A DNA stretch of 64,000 nucleotides, from assembly GCF_042693015.1 (NCBI RefSeq), contig NZ_CP170544.1:1240001-1304000 (forward strand), in the 5' to 3' direction. Shown here one piece after another: positions 44,307 to 53,150 of the stretch (position 1 is the first letter of the stretch; each line of letters starts with the position of its first letter). The notes below the pieces were generated by a model. The model did no database searches. It was given only the letters and a program-made list of their open reading frames with translations, and had not been told where the DNA came from. Position numbers and translations under genes: made by a program. This DNA is from Sphingomonas_E sp042693015 (lineage in GTDB: Bacteria; Pseudomonadota; Alphaproteobacteria; Sphingomonadales; Sphingomonadaceae).

Positions 44307-45281
44307 ATGACCGTCGAGACGCATTCCGCCAGCCAGCATCTCGTCGATCCCGAGCTCCGCGACGGGCTGGCCGTATTCCCCACTTTCTCGCTGTCGGACG
44401 AACTGCTGCCGGTGATGCGGGCGCAGGGCATCGGCATGGAGCAGCCCAAACCGCAGGGGGCCGCGGCGGACGTGTCGGTCGGGCGCATCGTCATTCCATC
44501 GCATGACGGTTCGCCGGACGTTCCCTGCTATCTCTTCATTCCGCCCAACCGGTCGGGGTCGAGCGGCGCCTATCTCCACATCCATGGCGGCGGCTATGTG
44601 CTGGGCGATGCGGCGATGGGCGAGCTTTCGAACCGCGAAACGGCCGCGGCGCTCGGCTGCGTGATCCTGTCGGTCGATTATCGCCTCGCGCCGGAAACTC
44701 GCTGGCCGGGCGCGGTGGAGGATTGCTACTCGGGGCTCGCCTGGCTCCATGCCAATGCCAATCGCCTCGGCGTCGACCATGAACGCATCGCCATCGGCGG
44801 CGAAAGCGCGGGCGGCGGCCATACCGCTTCACTGGCGCAGGTTGCGCGCGACCGTGGTGAATATCGCATCTGCCACCAGCAGCTCATCTACCCGATGATC
44901 GACGATCGCACGGGATCGACCTTGCCACCGCTGCCCTTTGCCGGCGATTTCGTCTGGAACGCGCAATCCAATGCGTTCGGCTGGACTTCGCTGCTCGGCC
45001 ACCCCGCCGGCACGGGCGAACCGCCGCTCCATGCCGTGCCGGCGCGGACGCAGGATCTGTCCGGCCTGCCGCCCGCCTTCATCGGCTGCGGCGCGCTAGA
45101 CCTCTTCATCGGCGAGAATATCGATTATGCGCAGCGCCTGATCGCCGCCGGCGTGCCCACCGAACTGCTGGTGGTGCCGGGTGCCTATCATGGCTTCAAC
45201 GGCTTCTCACCGGACGCGAAGGTTTCCCGTTCCTTCAACGCGGCCGCCCTCGCCGCTCTCGCCCGCGCGCTCGCCGAATAA
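44307..45281 (+). CDS. Alpha/beta hydrolase, hormone-sensitive-lipase family
   Basis: 324 residues from ATG 44307, with GGAG 7 bases upstream. Oxyanion HGGGYVLG, nucleophile GGESAGGGH, Asp in GCGALDLF and His in PGAYHGFNGF are all in order for bacterial HSL (class IV) esterases. It lies 20 bases after the carboxylase beta gene. It may free the branched acid that the operon then activates and oxidises. Confidence 0.91.
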   Translation: MTVETHSASQHLVDPELRDGLAVFPTFSLSDELLPVMRAQGIGMEQPKPQGAAADVSVGRIVIPSHDGSPDVPCYLFIPPNRSGSSGAYLHIHGGGYVLGDAAMGELSNRETAAALGCVILSVDYRLAPETRWPGAVEDCYSGLAWLHANANRLGVDHERIAIGGESAGGGHTASLAQVARDRGEYRICHQQLIYPMIDDRTGSTLPPLPFAGDFVWNAQSNAFGWTSLLGHPAGTGEPPLHAVPARTQDLSGLPPAFIGCGALDLFIGENIDYAQRLIAAGVPTELLVVPGAYHGFNGFSPDAKVSRSFNAAALAALARALAE

Positions 45282-45292
45282 GGAACTCATTG

Positions 45293-45757
45293 ATGTCGCT
45301 GCAATATCTTATCGACAAGGATGCGATCGAGCAGGTCTATATCCGCTATTGCGAGATCGTCGACAGCAAGACCTTCGACGACATGCACGAGGTGTTCGTC
45401 GAGGACGCGACAGGCGATTATACCCAGGCGCTCGGCCCCGGCGTGATCAGCCCGAACCGGGCGAGCCTGATCGCATCGATGCACGCCAATCTCGGCCCCA
45501 ACTCGAACTGCGGACCGACCCACCATAATGTCGGCAATTTTCGCGTGCAGGTGAATGGCGACACGGCGAAGGCCAAGGTCCATTATTATGCCGAGCATCG
45601 CGGCCAGGGCGACTATCCCGGCGAGCTTTATTCGATGTGGGGACAGTATGAGGACGATCTGGTCCGCACGGCCGACGGCTGGCGCGTCAAGGCGCGCGTC
45701 TACAAATGTTATATTTCGCAAGGCCCCGCGGGCGTGACGGGGCCGCGGGCCTCTTAA
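45293..45757 (+). CDS. Nuclear transport factor 2 / SnoaL-like family protein
   Basis: 154 residues from ATG 45293. It has an alpha+beta cone fold of the SnoaL/scytalone dehydratase group: LIDKDAIEQVYIRYCEIVDSKTFDDMHEVFVEDATGDY at the start and THHNVGNFRVQVNGDTAKAKVHYYAEH with a hydrophobic pocket. Such proteins are isomerases, dehydratases or binding proteins. It lies 11 bases after the esterase gene, in the same operon. Function unassigned. Confidence 0.84.
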   Translation: MSLQYLIDKDAIEQVYIRYCEIVDSKTFDDMHEVFVEDATGDYTQALGPGVISPNRASLIASMHANLGPNSNCGPTHHNVGNFRVQVNGDTAKAKVHYYAEHRGQGDYPGELYSMWGQYEDDLVRTADGWRVKARVYKCYISQGPAGVTGPRAS

Positions 45758-45787
45758 ATCCTCCCTGAGACAAGCTCAGGGAGGATT
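45757..45787. terminator. Hairpin between convergent SnoaL-like and SMP-30 genes
   Basis: A perfect 13-bp stem (45757-45769 with 45775-45787) with a 5-base loop lies between two converging genes. T-tracts beside it are poor, so it may end transcription inefficiently on both strands or be a repeat-derived hairpin. Confidence 0.65.
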
Positions 45788-45792
45788 GATCC

Positions 45793-46644
45793 TCAAAATC
45801 CCGGCGCTGGCACGTCGACCCGCACGGTTTCGATCGCGGCATTGCGGGCGCCCGATCCCATCGCGCCGAAATCACCGGCGAAGGTGCAGCAGAACAGGGT
45901 GCGACCATCCTCACCGCCCAACATGCAGGCGATCGCGTGGCGGTCGCCCACCGGCACCCGATCGGTGATCGCCCCGCCTTCGCGGACGCGGATGAATTCG
46001 TTGGTGTCATAGCACGCCACCCACACGCCATCCCGCGCATCGACGCAGATGCCGTCGGGCGATCGTTCGCCCAGCCCGGCAAAGACGCGACGGTGGGAAA
46101 GGCTGCCGTCAGCGTGGCGATCGAAGGCGATCAGCCGGCCGGCCCAGCTTTCGGCGACCACCAGCATCCGCCCTTCCTCGACCAGGGTCATGCCGTTGGG
46201 AAATTCCATCGCGGCGGCGGCGACATGCGCGCGACCGTCAGGTTCGACGATCAGCAGATCGGCCTTGGCCGGCGTCGCGCCGCCGAAGAGATCATAGCCG
46301 AAATTGCCGACATAGGCGCGGCCCGCCCCGTCGACGATCATCTCATTGCAATCGCCCCCGGCCAGTTCGGTGAGATCGGCATGCAGCGTGAGTTCACCAT
46401 CGACGATGCGCATGACCCGCCGATCTTCCATCGAAACGACCAGCGGCGTGCCATCGGGCAGGAAGCCCAGGCCGGAGGGGCGACCGGGAACGGCGCATAT
46501 GGTCTCGCGCCGGCCATCCTCGGTCACGCGCAGAACTTCGTGGCCCCACATGTCGGACACCCACAAGGCACCGTCATGCCAGCGCGGCCCTTCGAGGAAG
46601 ACGAACCCGTCGGCCAGCGGCATCGCCCGATGTTCCCTGATCAT
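45793..46644 (-). CDS. SMP-30/gluconolactonase/LRE family protein
   Basis: 283 residues from ATG 46644 behind GAGGAG. It is a six-bladed beta-propeller lactonase with FLEGPRWHDGALWVSDMWG, SGLGFLPDGTPLVVSMEDRRVMR, CNEMIVDGAGRAYVGNFGYD, EFPNGMTLVEEGRMLVVAES and PDGICVDARDGVWVACYD. These hold the metal-binding Glu, Asn and Asp positions. It probably opens a lactone formed by a nearby oxidation. It is divergent from the P450 gene. Confidence 0.91.
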   Translation of the reverse strand: MIREHRAMPLADGFVFLEGPRWHDGALWVSDMWGHEVLRVTEDGRRETICAVPGRPSGLGFLPDGTPLVVSMEDRRVMRIVDGELTLHADLTELAGGDCNEMIVDGAGRAYVGNFGYDLFGGATPAKADLLIVEPDGRAHVAAAAMEFPNGMTLVEEGRMLVVAESWAGRLIAFDRHADGSLSHRRVFAGLGERSPDGICVDARDGVWVACYDTNEFIRVREGGAITDRVPVGDRHAIACMLGGEDGRTLFCCTFAGDFGAMGSGARNAAIETVRVDVPAPGF

Positions 46645-46790
46645 CGCCCGCTCCTCTCCATGCTCGGCCACCGCATCCTCCGGCGATAGGGACAAAAAGC
46701 AAGCGCCACCGTCCAGTCGGACGATGACGCGCGGCCGGGATGCGATACACGTCCCTTCAAGAGCCGGAAAATCCGGCCGGGGAGAGGATT

Positions 46791-48017
46791 ATGGCGGACT
46801 GCCCGCACCGGACTTTGCTCGATCTCGACAATTTCGCCCAAGGCACGCCGCGCGACCAGATCGACGCGCTGCGCAGCGAACACCGCATCCTGTGGGAGCC
46901 GGACGATTATGCGACGGGCGGCCACTGGCTGCTGTTCCGGCAGGCCGATATCGATCATGTCCTGCAAAGCCCCGACCTGTTCACCAACAGCCAGGGGCCA
47001 TTGCTGGAGGATTTTCCGCCCGAGGCCCTGGCTGAGCAGCAGCAGAGCCTGACCTTCATGGACCCGCCCCGGCACCGCCGCTGGCGCGGGCTGGTCGAAT
47101 ATGCGTTCCGATCGGCCGCCTTGAAGGCGCGTGAGCCGATGATGTGCGACGTCGCGACCCGCATTCTCGATGCCGTGGTGCCCAAGGGCGAATGCGAGTT
47201 CGTGACCGAGGTCGCGATGCAGTTGCCGATGCGCGTGATGTATCATGTGCTGGGCGTCGACGAGGCGGACTTCGCGCGTGTCATCGATCTCACCAATACG
47301 CTCGCGCTGGCCGACGACCCGGATTTCGCTGAAAATCGCGCAGCGGGCTTTGCCGCTTCGATGGAGTTGATCGCGTTCGGCGAACGGCTGGCGGCCGACC
47401 ATCGCGTCCATCCGCGCGACAGCACGACGATGGACATATTGAATGCGGAAGCCGACGGCGACCGCATCTCCGACCGCGAATTCGGACGTCTGTTCAACAA
47501 TCTGATCGTCGGCGGGATCGAGACGACGCGCAACACTTTGGCCTGGGCGATGGTCGAGTTCATCCGCCACCCCGACCAATATCGGCTGCTGCAGAATGAT
47601 CCGGAGCTGGTGGCGGGCGCGGTCGAGGAAATCCTGCGCTTCCGCAATCCGGTCGTCTATCTGCGTCGCACGGCGCGCTGCGATCAGGAGGTGGCAGGCC
47701 AGCCGATCAAGGCCGGCGACAAGGTGGTCTGCCTGCTGGGATCACCCAACCGCGATCCCGCACTGTTCGAGGATCCGGGCCGTTTCGACATCACGCGCCC
47801 GCCCAATCTGGCGCGCCGCCACATGCGCACCTTTGGCGCTGGGCCGCATTATTGCCTGGGCATCCAGCAGGCGAAGATGAACCTGACGGTGATGCTGAGC
47901 GAGATCGCGCGGCGGATCGACAATCCGCGGCTGCTTGAAGAGCCGGCGCCGGCGCGGTCGATCTTTCTTGACGGTTTCAAGTCATTGCGGGTTGCTTTCG
48001 ACGAACGCACGAGCTGA
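46791..48017 (+). CDS. Cytochrome P450
   Basis: 408 residues from ATG 46791 behind GAGAGG. It is a soluble class I P450 with I-helix GGIETTRNTLAWAM (Thr pair), ExxR in EEILRFRNPVVYLRR and haem-Cys355 in FGAGPHYCLGIQQ. It hydroxylates a lipophilic substrate using a ferredoxin and reductase. Neither is adjacent, though an FAD reductase lies at 18.4 kb. It is divergent from the lactonase gene. Confidence 0.94.
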   Translation: MADCPHRTLLDLDNFAQGTPRDQIDALRSEHRILWEPDDYATGGHWLLFRQADIDHVLQSPDLFTNSQGPLLEDFPPEALAEQQQSLTFMDPPRHRRWRGLVEYAFRSAALKAREPMMCDVATRILDAVVPKGECEFVTEVAMQLPMRVMYHVLGVDEADFARVIDLTNTLALADDPDFAENRAAGFAASMELIAFGERLAADHRVHPRDSTTMDILNAEADGDRISDREFGRLFNNLIVGGIETTRNTLAWAMVEFIRHPDQYRLLQNDPELVAGAVEEILRFRNPVVYLRRTARCDQEVAGQPIKAGDKVVCLLGSPNRDPALFEDPGRFDITRPPNLARRHMRTFGAGPHYCLGIQQAKMNLTVMLSEIARRIDNPRLLEEPAPARSIFLDGFKSLRVAFDERTS

Positions 48018-48091
48018 GCCGACCAACGACTTGGCGCCGCGACGTGAAACATGCAGGCTCGCGCCTTCATGACCACGGAGTCGCCCACAAC

Positions 48092-49921
48092 ATGACCAAG
48101 CCTTTGGACCGCCGCGCCTTTTTGGCGTCGAGCGGCGCTGTCGCCATTGCTGCCGCCCTGCCCGCACCGCTGTTCGCCAAGACGGATGCCGATGCGGAGC
48201 TGACCAAGCTGCTCGATGCCTTTTTCTACGAAGGGCTGGAAGACAATCCCGAATCCGCCACCAGCGCGGGCCTCGACAAGGGCGAGCGCGCGGGGCTGAA
48301 GAGCAAGCTCGGCGACAATTCGATCGCCGGCCGCGCCAAGCAACTCGTGACCCTCAAGGATCGCGCCGCGCGGCTCGCCAAGGTGGATCGCACCGCCCTC
48401 TCCTCGCTGGGGCGGATCAATTATGACGTCACCAAATATATGCTCGCCAAGCCCATCGAGGGGCTGACCAAATATTCCTACGGTTCGGTCGACGGCATCT
48501 GGTCGCCCTACACGCTGAGCCAGATGACCGGCTCCTACGCGGCCGTCCCCGATTTCCTCGATTCGCAGCACGGCATCGAAACCAAGGCCGATGCAGATGC
48601 CTATCTCGCCCGACTGGCGGGCTTCGCGACCGCGCTCGACAATGACAGCGCCCGCCAGCGCGCGGATGCCAAGGTCGGCGCCGTCGCCCCCGATTTCTCG
48701 CTCGATCTGACGCTGGCCCAGCTCAACGCGCTCCGCGGCAAGCCGGCCGCCGAGACGGTTTTGGTGGAATCGCTCGTCCGCCGCACCAAGGAGAAGGGCA
48801 TATCCGGCGATTGGGCCGCGCAGGCGGAGAAGATCGTCAGTTCCTCAGTCTTCCCGGCGCTCGACCGACAGATCGCGCTGGTGAAGGAATTGCGCGCAAA
48901 GGCGACCTCGGACGCAGGCGTGTGGAAGGTGCCCGGCGGATCGGACTATTATGTCGAGGCGCTGAACGTGGCGACCACCACGACGATGACGCCCGACGAG
49001 ATCCACCAGATCGGCCTGGAACAGGTGGCGGACCTTACCGCCCGGATCGACACGATCCTGAAGGCGGAGGGCATGACGACCGGCACCGTCGGCGAGCGGC
49101 TGACCGCACTCAACGCCGATCCGAAGCAGCTTTACGATAATACGGATGCAGGGCGCGCCGCGCTGATCGCCAGCCTCAATGCCGATATCAAGAAGGTGAG
49201 CGCACTGCTGCCCAAGGCCTTCTCGACCTTGCCCAAGGCGCCGATCGAGGTTCGCCGGGTGCCGCCCTTCATCCAGGATGGCGCCGCCAACGGCTATTAC
49301 AACCCTGCCGCGCTAGATGGATCGCGCGACGCGATCTACTGGATCAACCTGAAGGACACACATGACTGGCCGAAATATGGCCTGCCGGCGCTGACCTATC
49401 ATGAAGCGGTTCCGGGCCATCACTTGCAGGGCAGCATCGCGCAGGAAACCAAGGGCATCCCCATTTTGCGGCGTCAGAGCTACTTCTCTGCCTATGGCGA
49501 AGGCTGGGCGCTTTATGCCGAGGGTCTGGCCGAGGAGCTTGGCGCCTATGGAGACGACAAGCTCGGCATCGCCGGCAGCCTGCAATCCCTGCTGTTCCGT
49601 GCCGTGCGGCTGGTGGTCGACACCGGCATTCACTCCAAGCGTTGGACCCGCGAACAGGCGACCGACTATATGGTCGCCAACACCGGCTTCCCGCGCCCGC
49701 GCTCGCAGCGCGAGGTGGAGCGTTATTGCGTGTGGCCGGGCCAGGCCTGCAGCTACAAGGTCGGCCACAACAAGTGGGTCGAATTGCGCAAGCGTGCAGA
49801 GGCGGAACTGGGCGACAAGTTCAGCCTGCCCTGGTTCCACGATGTGCTGCTCGACGGCGCCATGCCGCTCACCGTGCTCGAAGCGCGGGTGAAAGAGCGG
49901 ATCGCGGCGCGGAAGGCCTGA
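48092..49921 (+). CDS. DUF885 family exported protein (metallopeptidase-like)
   Basis: 609 residues from ATG 48092 (MTKPLDRRAFLASS). A twin-arginine signal (RRAFLASSGAVAIAAALPAPLFA) marks export of a folded protein. The metal-binding helix YHEAVPGHHLQG and the later YFSAYGEGWALYAEGLAEE are the DUF885 signature and resemble M32-like carboxypeptidases. It is likely a periplasmic peptidase. It is preceded by the P450 gene with a 74-base gap. Confidence 0.9.
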   Translation: MTKPLDRRAFLASSGAVAIAAALPAPLFAKTDADAELTKLLDAFFYEGLEDNPESATSAGLDKGERAGLKSKLGDNSIAGRAKQLVTLKDRAARLAKVDRTALSSLGRINYDVTKYMLAKPIEGLTKYSYGSVDGIWSPYTLSQMTGSYAAVPDFLDSQHGIETKADADAYLARLAGFATALDNDSARQRADAKVGAVAPDFSLDLTLAQLNALRGKPAAETVLVESLVRRTKEKGISGDWAAQAEKIVSSSVFPALDRQIALVKELRAKATSDAGVWKVPGGSDYYVEALNVATTTTMTPDEIHQIGLEQVADLTARIDTILKAEGMTTGTVGERLTALNADPKQLYDNTDAGRAALIASLNADIKKVSALLPKAFSTLPKAPIEVRRVPPFIQDGAANGYYNPAALDGSRDAIYWINLKDTHDWPKYGLPALTYHEAVPGHHLQGSIAQETKGIPILRRQSYFSAYGEGWALYAEGLAEELGAYGDDKLGIAGSLQSLLFRAVRLVVDTGIHSKRWTREQATDYMVANTGFPRPRSQREVERYCVWPGQACSYKVGHNKWVELRKRAEAELGDKFSLPWFHDVLLDGAMPLTVLEARVKERIAARKA

Positions 49922-49940
49922 TCCAACCACCCAAATATCG

Positions 49941-50023
49941 CCGTCATCCCCGCGAAGGCTGGGATCTCCCGCTTTGGCCGCGGCTCCGTAACAGGGAGAT
50001 GCCAGCCTTCGCTGGCATGACGG
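49941..50023. repeat. Intergenic inverted repeat (30-base arms)
   Basis: Arms 49941-49970 and 49994-50023 are reverse complements at 27 of 30 positions, with a 23-base loop. The word GTCATCCCCGCGAAGG is the common intergenic repeat of sphingomonads and related bacteria. It separates the DUF885 and penicillin-binding-protein genes and could end the first transcript. Confidence 0.8.
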
Positions 50024-50084
50024 AACGGGTCTCTCGACGCGCATCATCGCCTGTGTTAGCTGGCTATGACAGCAAGATCCGGCG

Positions 50085-52145
50085 ATGATGCGCGACGACG
50101 ACCAAGACGATTTTGAGTGGACCGATCCCGAGGACGACCGACGCGACTCCGCGGCGGAATCCCGGGATTTGGCCGGCAGGGCCCGGCCTTTCTGGAAACG
50201 CTGGAAGTTCTGGAAACGTGCGATCCAGGCGGGCGCGCTGCTGTTCGTGGCTCTCGTCGCCTGGCTCGCGGTCACCGCGCCGCTGTCGCGCTCGCTGAAA
50301 CCGATCGCGCCGCCCAGCATCACGCTGCTTTCATCGGACGGCAAGCCGATCGCCCGCAAGGGGGCGATCATCGACAAACCGGTAGTGATCGCCGACCTGC
50401 CGAAACATGTGCCGCAGGCGTTCATGGCGATCGAGGATCGCCGCTTCTACAGCCATTGGGGGATCGATCCGCGCGGCATCGCCCGCGCCGCGTGGCGGAA
50501 TACCGTCGCCGGCGGCGTGCGCGAAGGCGGCAGCACGATCACCCAGCAGCTCGCCAAGGTCGCCTTCCTCGATTCCGACCGCACGGCCGCGCGCAAGCTG
50601 CGCGAGGTGCTGATCGCCTTCTGGCTGGAAGCGCGGCTCAGCAAGGACGAGATCCTCCAGCGCTATCTGTCGAACGTCTATTTCGGTGATAACGTCTATG
50701 GGCTGCGCGCCGCGGCGCTCCATTATTTCAACCGTCCGCCCGAGAAGCTGACGGTTGGCCAGGCCGCGATGCTGGCGGGCCTGCTCAAGGCGCCGTCCCG
50801 CCTGGCGCCGAGCGTGAACCTGAAGGGTGCGCGCGAACGGCAGATGCTGGTCGTCGCCACCATGGCCGACGCCGGTTTCATCACCGAGGCGGAGGCGAAG
50901 ACCGTCCAGCCCGCCCGGCTCAACCTGCGGCCGATCAAGACGCTGCCGAGCGGCACCTATTTCGCCGACTGGGCCTTGCCCGGCGCGCGCGACACTGCCG
51001 GTGCCGTCTATGCCGAGCAGGAGGTGAAGACCACGCTCGACAGCCGGATGCAGCGCGCCGCCGAGGCTGCCGTCCGTCGCGCAGGCCTCGGCAAGGCCCA
51101 GGTCGCACTGGTGGCGATGCGGCCGGACGGCAGCGTCGTCGCCATGGTCGGCGGCAAGAATTATGCGGACAGCCCGTTCAACCGCGCCACCCAGGCGCGG
51201 CGGCAGCCCGGCTCCACCTTCAAGCTGTTCGTCTATCTGGCGGCACTGCGCGAAGGGATGACGCCGGATACGCTTGTCGAGGATGAGCCGCTGACCGTCG
51301 GCGATTGGGCGCCGAAGAACAGCGACGGGCGCTATCGCGGCAAGATCACGCTGCGCGAGGCATTCGCCCGATCGAGCAATGTCGCCGCCGTCCGCATCGC
51401 CCGCGAAGTCGGGATGGACAAGGTGATCCGCGCCGCCCGCGATCTCGGCATCACCAGCCCGCTCGCCGTCGACGATGCCACGCTGGCGCTCGGCACCTCG
51501 GGCGTGACTTTGGTCGAGCTGACATCGGCCTATGCGACGATCGCCGCGGGCCAATATCCTGTGAAACCCCATCCGCTGCCGGAGGGGGAAAAGAGCTGGT
51601 ACGACGCCTTCTGGGATCGTCCGCGCGAGTTCGATGGCGAGATGCGGGCGATGCTGCTCGATCTGCTCGGCGCAGCAGTGCGCGAAGGCACCGGCCGTTC
51701 GGCGACGCTCGCGATCGACGCATTCGGCAAGACGGGCACGACGCAGGACAATCGCGACGCGATCTTCGTCGGCTTTTCGGGCGATCTCGTTGCCGCCGTC
51801 TGGGTCGGCAATGACGATAACAGCCCGTTGGGCGGCATCGCCGGCGGCGGCCTGCCCGCGCGCATCTGGCGCGATTTCATGAGCCGCGTGGTCGACGGCG
51901 CAGCCCCGCCCCGAGTCGAGCGCGAGCCTGAGCCGGAACCCGATGTCTTCGACAATATCGCCGTCGATCTTGAAGGCACGATCGGCGACGTGGATGTCGG
52001 CCTGACCGTCGGTCCCGATGGCCTCACCGTGTCCGCCAACCCTGCCGGCAATGGCGGGGCCCCGGCCAATGAAGGCCCAAGCGTAACGATCGCGCCACTT
52101 CCCCCCGCCACCCGCGAGCCGGAACCGCCCACCGAAGGGCAGTGA
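50085..52145 (+). CDS. Bifunctional penicillin-binding protein 1A/1C type
   Basis: A 686-residue class A PBP that polymerises and cross-links peptidoglycan. It has an acidic cytoplasmic head and a membrane helix (about residues 48-66). The GT51 glycosyltransferase follows (EDRRFYSHWGIDPRGIARAAWRN, EGGSTITQQLAKVAF, YLSNVYFGDNVYG). The transpeptidase has nucleophile motif QPGSTFKLFVYL, SSNVA and the KTGTT motif FGKTGTTQD. The Pro/Glu-rich C-terminal tail (PEPEPD, PPATREPEPP) is long. The start may be either of two adjacent ATG codons. Confidence 0.94.
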   Translation: MMRDDDQDDFEWTDPEDDRRDSAAESRDLAGRARPFWKRWKFWKRAIQAGALLFVALVAWLAVTAPLSRSLKPIAPPSITLLSSDGKPIARKGAIIDKPVVIADLPKHVPQAFMAIEDRRFYSHWGIDPRGIARAAWRNTVAGGVREGGSTITQQLAKVAFLDSDRTAARKLREVLIAFWLEARLSKDEILQRYLSNVYFGDNVYGLRAAALHYFNRPPEKLTVGQAAMLAGLLKAPSRLAPSVNLKGARERQMLVVATMADAGFITEAEAKTVQPARLNLRPIKTLPSGTYFADWALPGARDTAGAVYAEQEVKTTLDSRMQRAAEAAVRRAGLGKAQVALVAMRPDGSVVAMVGGKNYADSPFNRATQARRQPGSTFKLFVYLAALREGMTPDTLVEDEPLTVGDWAPKNSDGRYRGKITLREAFARSSNVAAVRIAREVGMDKVIRAARDLGITSPLAVDDATLALGTSGVTLVELTSAYATIAAGQYPVKPHPLPEGEKSWYDAFWDRPREFDGEMRAMLLDLLGAAVREGTGRSATLAIDAFGKTGTTQDNRDAIFVGFSGDLVAAVWVGNDDNSPLGGIAGGGLPARIWRDFMSRVVDGAAPPRVEREPEPEPDVFDNIAVDLEGTIGDVDVGLTVGPDGLTVSANPAGNGGAPANEGPSVTIAPLPPATREPEPPTEGQ

Positions 52146-52187
52146 CATGCTTGAGATTGTGGGCGCGGCCCTCTATTCGCTCGGGGA

Positions 52188-53150
52188 ATGCCAAGCGATC
52201 CGCACCCCTTTCCGCACCGTCATCTGACGGGCATCTACGGCCTGCAACCGTGGGAAATCTCCTTTCTTCTCGATGAAGCCGAACAGTGGATCGCGCTGAA
52301 TCGCGCGGCCGCGGCCAAGCATGATGACCGGCTGGCCGGCCTGACACTGATCAACGCCTTCTTCGAGAATTCGACCCGCACGCTGCTGTCGTTCGAGATC
52401 GCCGGCAAGCGCCTCGGCGCCGACGTGGTGAACATGCAGGTCGCGCAATCGAGCGTGAAGAAGGGCGAGACCCTGATCGATACGGCGGTGACGCTGAACG
52501 CGATGCGCGCCGATGTGATCGTCATCCGCCACGAAGCATCGGGCGCGGTGCAGTTGATCGCCGACAAGGTCGATTGCCCGGTGCTGAACGCCGGCGATGG
52601 CCGCCACGAGCATCCGACCCAGGCGCTGCTCGACGCGCTCACCATCCGCCGCCGCAAGGGCCGGATCGATGGCTTGCGCGTCGCGATCTGCGGAGACGTG
52701 CTCCACAGCCGAGTCGCCCGTTCCAACATCCTGGCGCTGACCGCGCTCAATGCCGAGGTCCGCGTCGTCGGCCCGCCTACGCTGCTGCCGCCCGCGATCG
52801 AGCGGATGGGCGTCACCGCCTTCACCGATTTCGATGCCGGGCTCGACGGTGCGGACGTGGTGATGATGCTCCGCCTCCAGCGCGAGCGCATGGCCGGAGG
52901 GTTCGTGCCGAGCCCACGCGAATATCACGCGCTCTACGGGCTGACACCCGAACGGTTGCAGCGCGCGGCGCCCGATGCGCTGGTGATGCACCCCGGCCCG
53001 ATGAATCGAGGGGTCGAGATCGCCTCGTCGGTCGCAGACGATCCCGATCGATCCGCCATTACCGAACAGGTGGAGATGGGCGTCGCCGTGCGCATGGCCT
53101 GCCTTGACGTGCTGACCCGCGCGCGCCGGGGAGTGCCGGGATGGAACTGA
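52188..53150 (+). CDS. pyrB: Aspartate carbamoyltransferase catalytic subunit
   Basis: 320 residues. It makes carbamoyl aspartate in pyrimidine synthesis. The carbamoyl phosphate motif is FFENSTRTLLSFE, later contacts include HPTQALLDALT, and HPGPMNRGVEI is near the C-terminus. No regulatory pyrI is present. The downstream pyrC-like gene overlaps it by 10 bases, as in bacteria whose transcarbamoylase assembles with a dihydroorotase-like partner. Confidence 0.96.
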   Translation: MPSDPHPFPHRHLTGIYGLQPWEISFLLDEAEQWIALNRAAAAKHDDRLAGLTLINAFFENSTRTLLSFEIAGKRLGADVVNMQVAQSSVKKGETLIDTAVTLNAMRADVIVIRHEASGAVQLIADKVDCPVLNAGDGRHEHPTQALLDALTIRRRKGRIDGLRVAICGDVLHSRVARSNILALTALNAEVRVVGPPTLLPPAIERMGVTAFTDFDAGLDGADVVMMLRLQRERMAGGFVPSPREYHALYGLTPERLQRAAPDALVMHPGPMNRGVEIASSVADDPDRSAITEQVEMGVAVRMACLDVLTRARRGVPGWN

